NCBI GenBank assembly: GCA_015039365.1
Contig: WION01000083.1
Coordinates: 1 to 64,000 of the forward strand
Source of the DNA: Amanita rubescens
Lineage: Eukaryota > Basidiomycota > Agaricomycetes > Agaricales > Amanitaceae
Reading direction: 5' to 3'
Length of the DNA: 64,000 bases
Made by a program: the position numbers and the translations under genes. Of the stretch, positions 23,115 through 34,837 are shown piece after piece. The notes beneath the pieces were generated by a model that was given only the letters and a program-made list of their open reading frames with translations, made no database searches and was not told where the DNA came from. The number at the start of each line of letters is the position of its first letter. Within the stretch, counting starts at the first letter, position 1.

Positions 23115-24035
23115 TGCGGAGGTATTGGAGGTTGAAGAAGTCGAGTCGTTCCCAGCCCGTCAGTAACATCGAGCTATATGTTGTCATTAATGCATTGTTT
23201 CCCATGCTAAAGAACAATACGATCAGCTCGGACGTCACGATGAGGCTTCTGAGGCTTGTTCTTAAGAGTATAAGTAATAAACGAACCAATTCTGTAGCAC
23301 TCCATACGGTGAAGTAAGATACCGGCCGAGGATCGATCGATCAACGTTCATCATTCTCGCCTACACGCTGGACGGAACGAGTCGAACGAATTGGCTTCTG
23401 CCATCGAAGAAACCGGATAAGCCATAGATGTTTCAGCTGCTATTAACCCACACGGCTGCGGCAGCTCCAGGAACCTGCGCAAATTTGGGCAGAGCCCCTA
23501 ATACTCTCAATTCGCTTCTATCATCAAGAAGCCCATTGCGAGCAGCCACCAGAAGCATTTTCAGTTCGAGATGACACAGGACGGGCTGGGAGGAGGGTGA
23601 CGGGTGAGGAGCGAAGGGGATGGCGGGAGCAAGCTGGGGGGCTCAGCAAAGCGTCGCAGCTTTCTTTCCGTTGCCTCGCTTCGATATCCAATTTCAGTAT
23701 TGCGCCATGAACGTCCCGCTTTGGATGCCGCGTATATGACGGCTGCAGATGACGTGGCTGCGACTCCAGTCATCGTCTGTGTGGCGGCCCTTGCGGCGGT
23801 GGTGCGGCATCAGCTTCCCTAGTAAGGTGAAATAGCGCGTTCTGGATCCATGAATCATACCCGGGTCTTATGGACAGCTGACATTATTTCCAAAATGGGA
23901 AAAAAGGGTTGGAGGCGCAGAGCGTGAGAATCTCTTAGTCAGAACTGTGCATGTGGTTTTCCAAAAGAAGTAAACGCACGAATCTAGTCATTTGCCTCCC
24001 TTGTCTCGCGCCTTGAACCGTTTCGCTGACCTGCT
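23115..24035. other. Divergent intergenic region
   Basis: Between the monooxygenase (minus) and an unknown gene (plus). Overlapping frames at 23,561-23,822 on both strands are alanine/arginine-rich by-products of GC-rich DNA. No repeat or RNA seen. It should contain two promoters. Confidence 0.35.
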
Positions 24036-25480
24036 ATGGACCCGCAGTCACCACCCGCTCATCCCTCGTCCTTTAAATCATTTTCTTTTCCATCATCACG
24101 ACCTTTTGGCTTCACTTTTTCACTACCAGGCGCATTACAGAGAACTCTCTCATTCACATTCGCCACGCGCCTCCGCTCGACTATCAAGAACGCAACGTTT
24201 GGCAGTGGCTACGGCTCATCCGAATCACAACCTCAACCTGGGAGTTCCTCAATGGTTACCGATACTCCCGAATCAGAAATAGATCAAGTACGTCCACCTT
24301 TTTGTTCTTTTTGTTTATTGTATCACTCGTCAACCGCATTATGAAGGATCCCGCATCTCAGATACCCCGCGCAGTATCTCCTGTACCCACAGAGATCCTG
24401 GAGGATCCGCCAGTAGAAGATATCATAGCCAACCTCGTCGCGCGAGGTATCGAAATTCGGGACTTTGCTTCACCAGAAGAAGTACGCCAGTTCACACTGA
24501 AACCCGTACCCGAGATTTTCGACCCGTACCGCGGCGTGGCAGAGTTTGAATATCGCTTGGGCGTCAAAACATTTAGGCGGCCCGTTCCGGGCAAGACTCT
24601 TCGCCGTCTTCTCGTAATGGGATGGGTTACGCAAGAAGAAGCTGCAGAGAGATGTGCTCCGATGGATTTCGAAGCCCTGGAGACGTATGACGCGAGGGTG
24701 GCTGTGGATGTTCGAGAAGGCCGGGGCATATACCCTTGGCGTTCGCTCAAATGGACTACCGTGCCGACGATGCAGGAGAGGAAGAAGCTCGTCGTGAAAT
24801 ACATGTGGCACTTCGTCGCCCTGGACAGGGCTAGAAAACATCTCGAGGCGCTTGAGCGCAAAGAGCAGTTGTCCCGGGAGCAAGCTGAAGAGGAAGAACA
24901 GTTGGCGATGAAAGTTTTGCAGCGGCAAGAGTTGGAGAAGAAAGGACAGGCGAAGATGGGGGTGTTACCGGCGGATTGGGAAAGTTTAACGCTCCCTAAG
25001 CTCTTTAGAGCCACCGGCGAAGGATCACGGAAACGATCATTGAGCAACGCTGCGAACCAAGCTACCGGCCGTGAAGCTTATGACGGAAACGACAAGGACC
25101 TCGGTGACGACGCACCTGGCGAATCGAAACGTGCCCGTCTCACTCCACAACCATCCTCATCCGCTTTACCGCCTAGTCCGTCAGGCGACGCGCATCTCTT
25201 TTTACCACAATCCCAAGAAGACTACCATCTCCCTCCCAACGCTCCCGCAAAGCAATACCCAGCGCCTTTATCTTCTTACGACCCAAACATTTACCCCGAT
25301 GCAGCGAGCATTATCAGCAGCCAGTCTCAACAACGTGGATTACCTCCCACCAACAACGTGGTTACCCCTCCCGGTTCGCCCCGCGAGGGATCACATATGC
25401 AAGACTCATCATCACCCTCTGGACTCTCCAGAGGGTTACGAGGAAAACTCGCCCGGACTCAAACGTTTACGCTAATATGA
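24036..25480 (+). CDS. Conserved-looking unknown basidiomycete protein
   Basis: Start MDPQSPPAHPSSFKSFSF at 24036, with one intron (about 24,289-24,349) joining SEIDQ to DPASQIPRAVSPVPTE. Residues about 100-260 form a compact charged region (EDIIANLVARGIEIRDFASP, EFEYRLGVKTFRRPVPGKTL, YPWRSLKWTTVPTMQERKKL) that ends in a coiled coil (RKHLEALERKEQLSREQAEE). The C-terminus is low-complexity with a basic stretch (ESKRARLTP) that could be a nuclear localisation signal. The stop is at 25480. I do not recognise the family. Length about 455 residues. Confidence 0.7.
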
Positions 25481-25980
25481 CGACGACGCGACTCGCGTTT
25501 CAGTTACCCAGGCTGTGTGATACATTTAATAATATCACCGTGTTTGAATTTTTTTACCCTTTCCCTTCGGACTGATTGTATGCTTAGAGATGTTGGGATT
25601 GTATTATCCATTCATGCCTCGTGCGGCATGGTTGGATGTACTCTAGCTAATTTAATACCATATGCAAGGGTTTCTGGCGTCGAGTAGTTATTAATACCTG
25701 CATATATCCATCCGTGTAGTCCTGACGACGAGAGGCGTGCGCCGTTCCGTATCAAATCAAGGTGCTAGATACAACAATGGCGCATGAATTGTATATTAAG
25801 GGGTTATGGCCCCTTAGGGTTAGGGTTTCATTACGCAAACGCTGTGCGCTCATCACATACTACACCGACACTGGCACCTCCACATGCCCCATCAATTGCG
25901 GTCGGGCACCGCTAAGCATGGTCGCTTCCAAGAACACAAATGTTGCGGTATTGTAGAGGACACAAAGTACCAAGTCAAAA
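25481..25980. other. Intergenic spacer
   Basis: 500 bp between two plus-strand genes. Apart from the telo-box at 25,814 nothing is recognised. Confidence 0.4.
25814..25828 (+). promoter_or_regulatory. Telo-box TTAGGGTTAGGGTTT upstream of the DHHC gene
   Basis: Two and a half perfect TTAGGG telomere-type repeats, 150 bp upstream of the ATG at 25981. Same class of motif as in the PEX3 promoter at 3069-3122. Confidence 0.5.
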
Positions 25981-27857
25981 TGAAACGTGAAGCCAGGAGG
26001 GGACCTCAACCGTGGATCGTACTCAAGTTGATGGTTTTCGGTTCCATTGCACTCATCGGATACTCTGCCTACGTCTACATCGGAAGATTGTGTGTCCCAT
26101 TTATCAAGGGAAGACGTAAAGCAGCTGGGAGTACGCGTTTATCCGTCTGTTCTGCTCATTTGCTATCGAACTTACCCACGCGGATCACAGTTGCTTTGTT
26201 AGTCGTATTCTCTATTCTTCTTCTTTGGGTGCTATGGAGTTATATGAAAGTGCGTGTTCCAGCGTTGGAATCGGAACCCCTATAAACCTTCATTGTCAGG
26301 TCGTCCTTACCTCACCGGGATACGCACGAGACGTAAGTCTTGTTCGGTTCAGCACCGACACGCGTAACGACGTTTCTTTGCCAGCACGTCCCTCGTACAC
26401 CGCAACCTCAACCTCAAGCACTGAGCTTACAACCAACCCCGCCATCCTTGCCGCCTTTGGCCATGTCTCAAAGAGGCTCTTCCGACTCTCAAATCCAAGC
26501 AATCGCAAACGACCACCGACGGTTCACTCACAGAGTCGAACCAGACAACAACGGCTACTCCAGACCAGACAACACGGGCGTCGGTGGTCCATCTTACGAA
26601 AACATTCTACTCCACAACACCAGCGGCGACAGAACAAGACCAGCAACCGCAACACCCACCCTCTCTCAGCCCGAACGACAATCCGAAGCTACAGAAACTC
26701 ACCCGCCCTCTGCTTTTTCTGCCTCTTCTGCCCAAGCGGCAAAATCTCAGTCTCGTAAACTCCTTGTACTTCGACAGAAGGCTCCACCTAAACCGAAAGT
26801 GTACATTGCGCGAAGACCTCCGACGAGTGGGACGTTGTTACCTGAGAATAGGTATTGTCATGAAGATGGGATTGTAAAGCCTTTTAGGAGTCATCATTGT
26901 CGACATTGTGGGACTGTGAGCCGCTTTTATTATTATTATTATTATTCTTGGAATGACACCCTTGTTCAAGTGTATTCTAAGATACGACCATCACTGTCCC
27001 TGTACGTCGCCCGTCCATTTCGCGCGCGCGCAAGTCACATTTTAATCAGAACTTGTTAAAACAGGGATAGGACAGTGTGTCGGAGCCAGAAATCACAAAG
27101 TGAGTTATAATAACGACTCGTCGCTTATATTATAACCCATTACTGATCTCGGAACAGTTTTTTGTAAATTTCACGGAAGCAGGAGGAATTTACTGCGCCT
27201 ATGTTTTTGCTACTATTCTAGCCTACACGGTACACGACATCCAAGTTGACGACGCCAGTCTTGATCCCCAACTCGTACTGATCATCGCGTTGTACGTGGC
27301 GGCCCTTACTCTTCGGGGGCGCAAATACTAAAAAAAGAATGTACCCCAGGACCGGCCTTTTCGGCTTGTTCACCTGGACACTAACCATATCTCATATAAT
27401 GCTTATTTTAAGTAGTCAAACGACGGTTGAAAGTTTGATGATACGTCACATGAAAGAACGAGAATCACACCAGTTAAACAAGGCTTATGCTTGTTGGGAC
27501 ATTAGGTACGTGTTTGGCGCGCGTCGTACACCTTTTTTGTATACTAAATACAAATGCAGATCCAAGAGGTATAGTCGAAAAGAGTGGGATAATGAGTGGG
27601 GAGATTTGGATACAGAGGGTCATATATGGTGGATGGAGGACAGACGAACGGCGTGGGAGGACGTCATGGGGACAAATATATGGGGCTGGTTTTGTGAGTG
27701 TGTCCGCGATGTGGGCTTTGACCATGATACTGACTTGGCCTTGACAGTCCCGGTTTCTCGTGGCTTGAATAACGGCACGTCATATCCTGTTAATCCTCGA
27801 TTTGATGCCGACGGACGATGGAGAAGACGCTCGGAATGGCCGAATGAACTTCAATAA
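25981..27857 (+). CDS. DHHC-type protein S-palmitoyltransferase
   Basis: Transfers palmitate to cysteines of membrane proteins, normally at Golgi, vacuole or plasma membrane. The N-terminus has two membrane segments (LKLMVFGSIALIGYSAYVYI and ITVALLVVFSILLLWVLWSY). After a long Ser/Pro/Gln-rich exon comes the cysteine-rich domain: RYCHEDGIVKPFRSHHCRHC, then across an intron CILRYDHHCP|WIGQCVGARNHK|FFVNF, containing the catalytic DHHC. Two further membrane segments follow (GIYCAYVFATILAYTV; LFGLFTWTLTISHIML). The last exons give KEWDNEWGDLDTEGHIWW and RRSEWPNELQ with the stop at 27857. About seven introns. The intron before the DHHC codons holds a short (tta)n microsatellite at about 26,927-26,946. 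The layout resembles yeast Pfa3-type enzymes, but orthology was not tested. Confidence 0.9.
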
Positions 27858-28113
27858 CGTGTTGTTTGTTTGTGTATCTATGACCTTGTATGAGGGGTTA
27901 CGCGATGTACTAATGATGATGGAATGTATCACCAACTCAATCCCGCATACGTGCAGGAATGAATCGACGAAGCACCACTTCGCGGATAGAATAGTGGGCC
28001 AAGCAAGCTGGTGACTCTAGCAGCTTGGCAGAAAGGCGTGAACGCGCGGGTATCGTCACATATGCCAAGATCAGAGTCTATAAAAGATCAATCAGAATAT
28101 ATTACACTGTTCT

Positions 28114-29054
28114 CTAAAGAAAACGCGCCTTTTGTACTTGAGAGTTGACTCGATTAATCGTGCTAAACCACGACCACGTAAAGGGCTCCACGTTTTGGAG
28201 TATAAACGGAGAAGACGCTTGATCTTTAGGGTCTTCATAAACTGGGCATAGGACAATGGCGAACCTACAACCCCACGATTAGTGAGAAACCACGAGGTGG
28301 CGATAAAGACAACTTACTCCGCATGAGAAAATACGGGACCGCGTTTATACAGCAGATAATCAACGCAAAATTTGATGCCTCCTTTGACTACCCAGCCTAG
28401 AGAACGGTAATGGTGATATGCAACGTATTGGATCAAAAACGGATTGTCGAATCTGTCGATAGGAGAATTGGGTAGATAGTGTATTCGGTGAAATGCGAGC
28501 CAAATATCCTGAAGCGACATGGGATTTTGCTGTGAATCGAGTATAGTGAAAGAATCTATAGCCCAAGCGAGAAAGAAGGCTTCTTGAAGTGTGAGTTGAA
28601 GATGTTCGATATCTTCTAGAGGTTCATCATCCTGGGGTACTGGATCCGGATTTTGGAGAAGAGGAGTTGGACGCCATGTAGAAGAGGAAGGGATGGCAGG
28701 ACCAGAGAGAGCTGGAATTGTGACGTGGCCTTGAGTAGCAAAAACGGCTTCAGCTTCTTCTGCTACTGCAGCAATGGCCCGTGCACGGTCAAGTTTGAAT
28801 TGCTTTCTCTGAGCTCGTCTCCGTGCAGTCACTTCTTCCGATGTCAATTCTCCTTTTTGTTGTCGTGCAAACCAACTCGGCTCGCTCCTCGACAAATCGC
28901 CCTTTCCAAAAAACCCACTCCGCCACAGCTTCATCGCATCTTCTCTCTTCGTCACCCAAACTGATTTCGTGAGCTTGTCAAACGACCCATCGCAGTGTGA
29001 CCCAATTGGCAGCGGGTTCGCGTACAGTTTTTGATGATTGCCCAGTTTTGACAT
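28114..29054 (-). CDS. SEN2: tRNA-splicing endonuclease catalytic subunit SEN2
   Basis: Cuts the 5' splice site of intron-containing tRNAs within the SEN heterotetramer. The C-terminal nuclease fold contains YHHYRSLGWVVKGGIKFCVD, LLYKRGPVFSHAEF and NSQVQKARF, which supply the Tyr, His and Lys of the catalytic triad. One intron (about 28,320-28,264) splits the GAG codon of HAEF, and the join restores the frame exactly. The N-terminal part has WFARQQKGELTSEEVTARRR and a helical linker. About 296 residues, ending ARFL with a TAG at 28114-28116. The ATG at 29054 lies 70 bp from the divergent phosphoglucomutase start, so the two genes share a very short promoter. Confidence 0.9.
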
Positions 29055-29124
29055 TGCATAAAGTCACGTGTCATGATGTCGTATTTAATGTTCACAACCC
29101 GGGATCCACTCTTCACTCCACACC

Positions 29125-31040
29125 ATGTCCCCCACCGTGATTGAAGTACCCACAAAGCCCTACGACGGCCAGAAGCCAGGAACTTCAGGCCTCAGAAAAC
29201 GGTAGAGTGTTTCAAGCTTTGAACCTTACCCGATAACGCTAATAACCCTGTTTAGCGTTAAAGTATTTCAGCAAGAGGTATGCGGCACCTATCGCCATCG
29301 TCGCTCTATCACGCACAGTGCATCATAGAACTACACCGAGAATTTCGTTCAAGCGATCTTTGACTCGATCGATGCAAAGGGCGCCACTATCGTCGTCGGA
29401 GGCGACGGCCGGTTCTTCTCTCCCGAAGCTGTCCAGATCATCCTCAGAATCGGATCTGCAAACGGCGTGGGCAAATTTATTATTGGAAAGGATGGCATAT
29501 TGTCCACTCCCGCCGCTTCCAATGTGATCCGAAAATACAAGGCCTATGGCGGTATCCTCCTAACTGCTTCTCACAATCCCGGCGGTCCGAACAACGATTT
29601 TGGCATCAAATATAACGTATCGAACGGCGGTCCCGCTCCGGAAGGCGTTACGAACAAGATTTACGAAAAGACCAAGACGATTGAGAAATACAAGGTCATC
29701 AACGCGCCCGCTCTCGATCTTTCAAAGATTGGCGAATTCACGTTTGGCCCGGCTCAAGTATCCATCATCGACTCTGTTGAAGATTACGTTCTCCTCCTAG
29801 AGTCCATTTTCGATTTTACGCTTATCAAGTTTTTCCTGGACACGCGCGAATCCGACTTTCGAGTGTTGTTTGACGGGTTGCATGGCGTTACCGGTCCGTA
29901 CGCGAGAGCCATTTTCATCGACAAACTTGGCCTCCCCGAATCCTCTATCCAAAACTGCGTCGCGCTACCCGACTTTGGCGGAGGCCATCCCGATCCCAAC
30001 TTGACTTACGCTCACACTCTCGTCGAAGCTGTGGAAAAGAACAACGTCCACTTTGGTGCCGCCAGCGATGGCGATGGCGATAGGAACATGATTTACGGCA
30101 AAGGGGCATTCGTCACACCCTCTGATTCAGTTGCGATAATCGCGCATTGGGCCGACGTGATTCCCTATTTCAAGAAGAATGGCGTCAAGGGCTTGGCGAG
30201 GAGTATGCCAACGAGTAAAGCCATTGACCTCGTGGCCCAGAAAAAGGGATATGAATACTTTGAAGTTCCCACCGGGTGGAAGTTCTTTGGGAATTTGATG
30301 GACGCTGGGAGACTTTCTATTTGCGGTGAAGAGTCTTTCGGTACGGGATCCGACCATATACGAGAGAAAGACGGAGTCTGGGCCGTCGTAGGTACAGTCC
30401 TGAAATTTTTTTTTTTTTTTGCGTTCCCAGCTAACTTTCTATTCTTAGCGTGGCTCAACATACTCGCGGCAGCCAACGTCCAATCCCCCGATCGCGAAAA
30501 GCTCATCGGCATCAACGATTTGCTATACGCGCACTACGATATCTACGGCCGCAACTTTTTCTCTCGCTATGATTACGAAGAAGTCTCATCGGAGGGGGCA
30601 AACGCTCTTGTCGCGCACCTCAACGAGGGTCTAAAAAATGGCACCTTGGCAAACACCACTCATAAGGCCAAGTCGACAGAAGGCAGCTTCACGGTCGCCG
30701 GGTTGCACAATTTCGAGTATAAAGACCCGATTGATCACTCGGTTTCATCGAACCAGGGACAAGTGATTACATTCACGGATGGATCTCGCGTCGTGTTTAG
30801 GTTGAGCGGGACCGGGAGTCAAGGTGCGACGGTCAGAATGTACGTTGAGAGGTATTTGCCGCCTGGGTCACCTCCCTCCGAGTTGCGCCGCGATGCTGCA
30901 CAAGGGTTGCAAGGGTTGATTGAAGTTGCACTCGAGATTAGCAAGTTGAAAGAGTTTTTGGGAAGGGAAAAGCCAACGGTCATAACGGCAAGTCTTCTTC
31001 TTTCGACTTGTAGCTCGAAGCTAACAGATTTTTATAGTAA
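29125..31040 (+). CDS. PGM2: Phosphoglucomutase (glucose 1-phosphate / glucose 6-phosphate interconversion)
   Basis: Cytosolic alpha-D-phosphohexomutase of about 560 residues. Short 5' exons give KPYDGQKPGTSGLRKR and VKVFQQE. The main exon carries the phosphoserine loop ASHNPGG (near 29,575), the Mg-binding DGDGDR (30,067), the sugar-binding CGEESFG (30,322) and, after an intron with a T15 tract (about 30,391-30,449), the phosphate-binding RLSGTGSQGATVR. The protein should end PTVIT. That requires a final 50 bp GC-AG intron (30988-31037) placed directly before the TAA stop (31038-31040). If this intron is retained, translation runs on to 31077. Fragments of this gene recur at 46,448 and 58,545. 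Confidence 0.9.
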
Positions 31041-32715
31041 TGCGTTGAAATCAAAAGTTGTGTGTAGAGTACATTGAATTAGATTTATGATATATGCTTC
31101 GCTCTAGAATGCGACCGCCACTCCCACCTTCCTCGTTTGGCCTATCTTGAAGCCAGCCGATAACAAATACTCTTTCGCCAAATCATAGTTGAGACCGACT
31201 GTGCGTGGACCGTGTGAATCATCTGACAAGTCTCCTTCGTATAAGCTAATCACGAGCGTTATTCCTCTCTCTGTGGACCTCGAGCACATCTCTTCCTGGA
31301 TACAGTCTTCTGATACTTCCTAAATACAGCCGTGTTGACTTCAAACAACAAAGAATAGGCGTAGTGATTTGTGAGACAATATCACACACGGGATTCCGGG
31401 AATGAATGTCGATGTAGGCTTGTTGTTTTGTGGGACCAAGTTAAAGATGACGGGTGAGGCAATCTGGAAAATTTTTTAAGTCGGGAGGAGGATGACGATA
31501 CGTTCATAAGCTTAAAACCAAATTGACGAACAACAACACCACACATATCATCATTTGTTTCGTATTCTCTCTGGCACATATACACGCAACAGGGTGGAGT
31601 ACTCGGGACAAGCAGCGCATTTCGTAACCTAAACGGATGACTTGGATTTCTCCCGCTGTTGAAGGTCATTAGCCTGTTGAACGAAGGGGAAGAAAGGAAA
31701 TGGTGGAGCAGAGGGGTGATGAATGCGGGGCACTAGCAGCGGTGTCAGTCACTGTTAATGGAGTGGTCAGAGCCGGGTAAGAAAAGTCGAAGAGGGTTAC
31801 CATAAGCGCACCGTTATTGCGGTTTGTAAATTGCGACGAGAATGCAAGAGGTAACGCCAGTGATCCAGGGGATGGTGGTCTACCCTCGCCTTCTTCATCC
31901 CGTTCATGGCGCTTCTCCAATGATCGCGCAAAAATCGTAATAAGGACTTGGTATAGAGATTGGATAAACAGGCGGTGGACCGACTCAGGGCACTGATGTG
32001 GAGTTTAGGCGCTAAAGAGGTCACGTTTGGAGCCCGGACGTTGACAGCTTGGGTGAAGCCTGCGGATGTGGATCAGTCTACACATACAGAAAAGGGGATG
32101 ATAGCACACGTTCGCAAGCGAGGATTCATTTGTCCGCGTTCCTCAGATATTCCTCCAATCCATCCTTGTGCCATACAGGAGCTAGCATGGCCTGAAAACT
32201 GCGTCGTTTTCCCGGTAGAGATGCCACGTCACTGGTCAGCAGGACAGGAACCGTTCCTTCCTGGAGTATACTTTCTAGGTCGGGCACAATCGGAAAGGAA
32301 TGTTCTTGCAAAAGTTAAGTTTGTGGGTGCCACATCTTTGCGTTTGTGCGCCATTCGGACGAATGCGCAATACTAGTAGGAGGGTTATTATTGCATTAAG
32401 AACATAAGGACGAGAAGGACGTCCGTACCGTTGGATTTTGCGTTAAGCACTGGCTGTAATCGCACACGGACTAGCGAGCCTTGTGCCTAGACGCGAGACG
32501 TGGCAGGTGCCGTGGGAAAAGTTTTACTTGAAGTCTACGTTACTTGGAAAGATTAACTCAAGCTGAATCTCTGCATCCACATGAATCGGCCGGAGCTTCA
32601 TGCAGATGAGCGTGGGTTTTGCAGCAAATGGAAAGAAGTCATTTTGACGTTTCACAGAATAGACGAGCTGTGGCATTTGTGGCCAGTCAAACATGTCAGC
32701 CGTAGACCCCGAAAA

Positions 32716-34086
32716 AATACATCAGGTTTTCGGCATGTTCCGCTCTGGCCGCTCTCGGCGCTTTCCAGAGCAGCCAGAGCGGTCAGAGCGGTCAGAGCAC
32801 CTCGCCACTTTTTTAGGCGAGGTACATCGCTCTCAGAGTGGATTTGACTGCTCTGAGAGTGGTTTCGTGGCTTAGCAAAGCAGTTCAAAATAGTTCTAAA
32901 ATCATTTTTATTGCTCAGCATTGTATTACAGTAGCAGTCACAAAAACGTAAGAAGCGATGCGACATATGGGAAAGAGAAAAATAGTGAAGTAGTGTGGTG
33001 ACGATGCGGAACCTCAGGAGCGAGTGATAGCAATCGAGGAATAGCGTAAAAACCGTGCAAGAAGAGTGGTTCTAGAAAGTTGAGAGTGACTCCTCCAGTG
33101 CATGTGAAAGCATTCGAGAGCGAGCGGCTCGAATGGCGAATGGTCGTTGCGGGCGGTGACAGAAATGGGGTGAGATTCCTGAACATAATGGGTCGCATAG
33201 AAACAGTTAAAACAGCGCATGTAGCCTTGAGATTTATATGCACCTGCAATCCCGAATGCATGTGAACGTTCTGAGGGTTTGGAATGCATCTTCACGATTC
33301 AGTGGGTGGAAATGCAGTAAAGCGAAGCCGTACCTATCGAAGCGGGGCTGATAGCGAACGCTAGTAAGTGCGGGGCAGCTTGTTGTCACTATATGCGCAA
33401 TGTTACCCACATAAGGGCGTTGGAACGGCTCGGCGATGGGCGTCATAATCACATAAGCGGGGCAGAAAGCGAGAGAACTGAGACGGACATGAGGCATGTC
33501 GCAAGTATCACGCCATTACGCACCATGTTATCAAGTCCTTTTAGTTTGACTCGTTTTGAAGTTGAGGTTGGTGCTCGTCGTGCCGTAGTTGGTCAGCGGG
33601 ATGAACAGAGAGTTGTAGTACAAAGGGGATGGGGGGAGAAGGAAAGGATGTCGATGTCTCCGTTGCGCGACTCGTGATGTCATTCTATTTGTTTGACTGT
33701 ATTTACACATCCACCGAAAATTTCACAAAAGTCCAGCTGCCCGCATACTTTCAGTCTTTCGTACATTTCCTCGAAGACAAGTTGCTGGTGTGCCTGTCAT
33801 TTGGGGACTACGTATGGGTAGAGGGCATCAGTGAGGCCACGCTCAGGCACAGTGTCGGAGGAGAACAGTGAAGAAGGTGCCAGAGAATGTTGCAGTGTAG
33901 GTTGACAGTGGTGAGGAGCGTGAGTGGTAAACAAAAAGCGGTACATCCCCGAGCGAGAGCAGTGGGAGCAGTCGTTGCCAGAGCGGGAGCAGCCAGAGCC
34001 GACGTCGCCAGAGCGGGAGCGGCTGAAGCGTTGTTTGGCCGAGCGTTAAGCAGCCGGAGCGGAAACGGCCGAAAACCTGATGTATT
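32716..34086. mobile_element. Non-autonomous TIR DNA transposon (1.37 kb)
   Basis: Perfect 19 bp terminal inverted repeats, AATACATCAGGTTTTCGGC at 32716-32734 and its reverse complement at 34068-34086. Similarity extends imperfectly inward (ttccgctctggccgct / ttccgctccggctgct). Both ends are rich in (c/g)cagagcgg repeats (32,770-32,810; 33,950-34,060). No transposase is encoded. The paralogous block at about 59,800 lacks the element and reads aatgtcaaaaaacatgtagg at the equivalent site. Any target duplication is A-rich (AAAA) and cannot be sized. Confidence 0.65.
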
Positions 34087-34449
34087 AAAAAGCATCATTT
34101 AGGACGTAGGTGGAGTGAACAATACGTTTCGCGTAGGGCGTTCAATTTTGACTCCAATCATGGACGTATGGTGAGAAGACTTGAAACAGGCGCAATCGTC
34201 ATATTCTGGTGTTCTGAATTCACGAGGTGAAATAAGCTTACTCTCAATTTAATCCGCCCTGATTGATAAAGTCAGCAGATGCCATGACTGAAGTTTTCCG
34301 GACTTCAAGTTGATCGATAGGGGTGTTGCTCGAGCTTAACTGTGCTTCAAGAATCAAACTCAACTGCAAATAACACCCATTTCCAAACGGTGGCGTAGAA
34401 GTTCCCAAAGTTGCACATTTGGTCTCGCGGTTTAGGAATATGGGTTCCG

Positions 34450-34457
34450 TATAAATA
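34450..34457 (+). promoter_or_regulatory. TATA box of the aegerolysin copy A promoter, cut off by the KDZ insertion
   Basis: TATAAATA in ggttccgtataaatactgg, identical to the TATA upstream of the open aegerolysin copy (60,153-60,160). The KDZ element begins about 43 bp downstream, at the expected transcription start. Confidence 0.6.
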
Positions 34458-34499
34458 CTGGCGGTGTTCTAGCTGAGTAGACAGGCTTTCCGCTCAGTG

Positions 34500-34800
34500 C
34501 ACCATTTTCATTTCATGATCTTAAGACTATGCCTTGATTTCATGGCACGTTCATCTTAGACTATCCCCATGGTTTTATTAGTCTAAGCCTACATATGTAA
34601 TAGTACTACACCTCGCACAATGGTCTTAGCCTATGTTTTATCGGATACAGCTTGGTCTAAGTCCACATATATAATCACATTTTGACTCGCACGATAGTCT
34701 TAGACTATCCACGTACTACAAGGTCTAATCCAGTGGTTGTCTTAGACGATTGTGAAACTGTCTTAGATTATCGTAGTCTGATTGTTATAATATTACTTAC
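34500..34800. repeat. Left subterminal repeat region of the KDZ element
   Basis: Nine or so variants of GTCTTAGACTA / TAGTCTAAGC in both orientations (for example 34,556, 34,580, 34,624, 34,651, 34,693 and 34,740-34,780). The same motif family fills the right end. Such clustered subterminal motifs usually bind the transposase. Confidence 0.6.
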
Positions 34801-34837
34801 GGTGATAGACTGTCCTGGCCTATAAAATGATATAAAT

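Larger units (their letters stand above)
31060..34489. repeat. Segmental duplication, copy A spacer (between PGM and aegerolysin)
   Basis: Sequence downstream of PGM that recurs, diverged and with indels, at about 58,790-60,195. Matching anchors: 31,081 (agatttatgat) with 58,821; 31,900 (gcgcttctccaatgatcgcgc) with 59,048; 32,190 with 59,320; 32,560-32,640 with 59,650-59,710; 34,170-34,489 with 59,890-60,195. Minus-strand fragments such as LRDHWRSAMNG (A) and LRDHWRSVMNG (B) look like an old exon, but no intact gene was found. A 1.37 kb TIR element (32,716-34,086) is present only in copy A. Confidence 0.65.

Noticed and set aside
23561..23822. Opposed overlapping frames on both strands
   Set aside because: Complementary by-products of GC-rich intergenic DNA with no domain.
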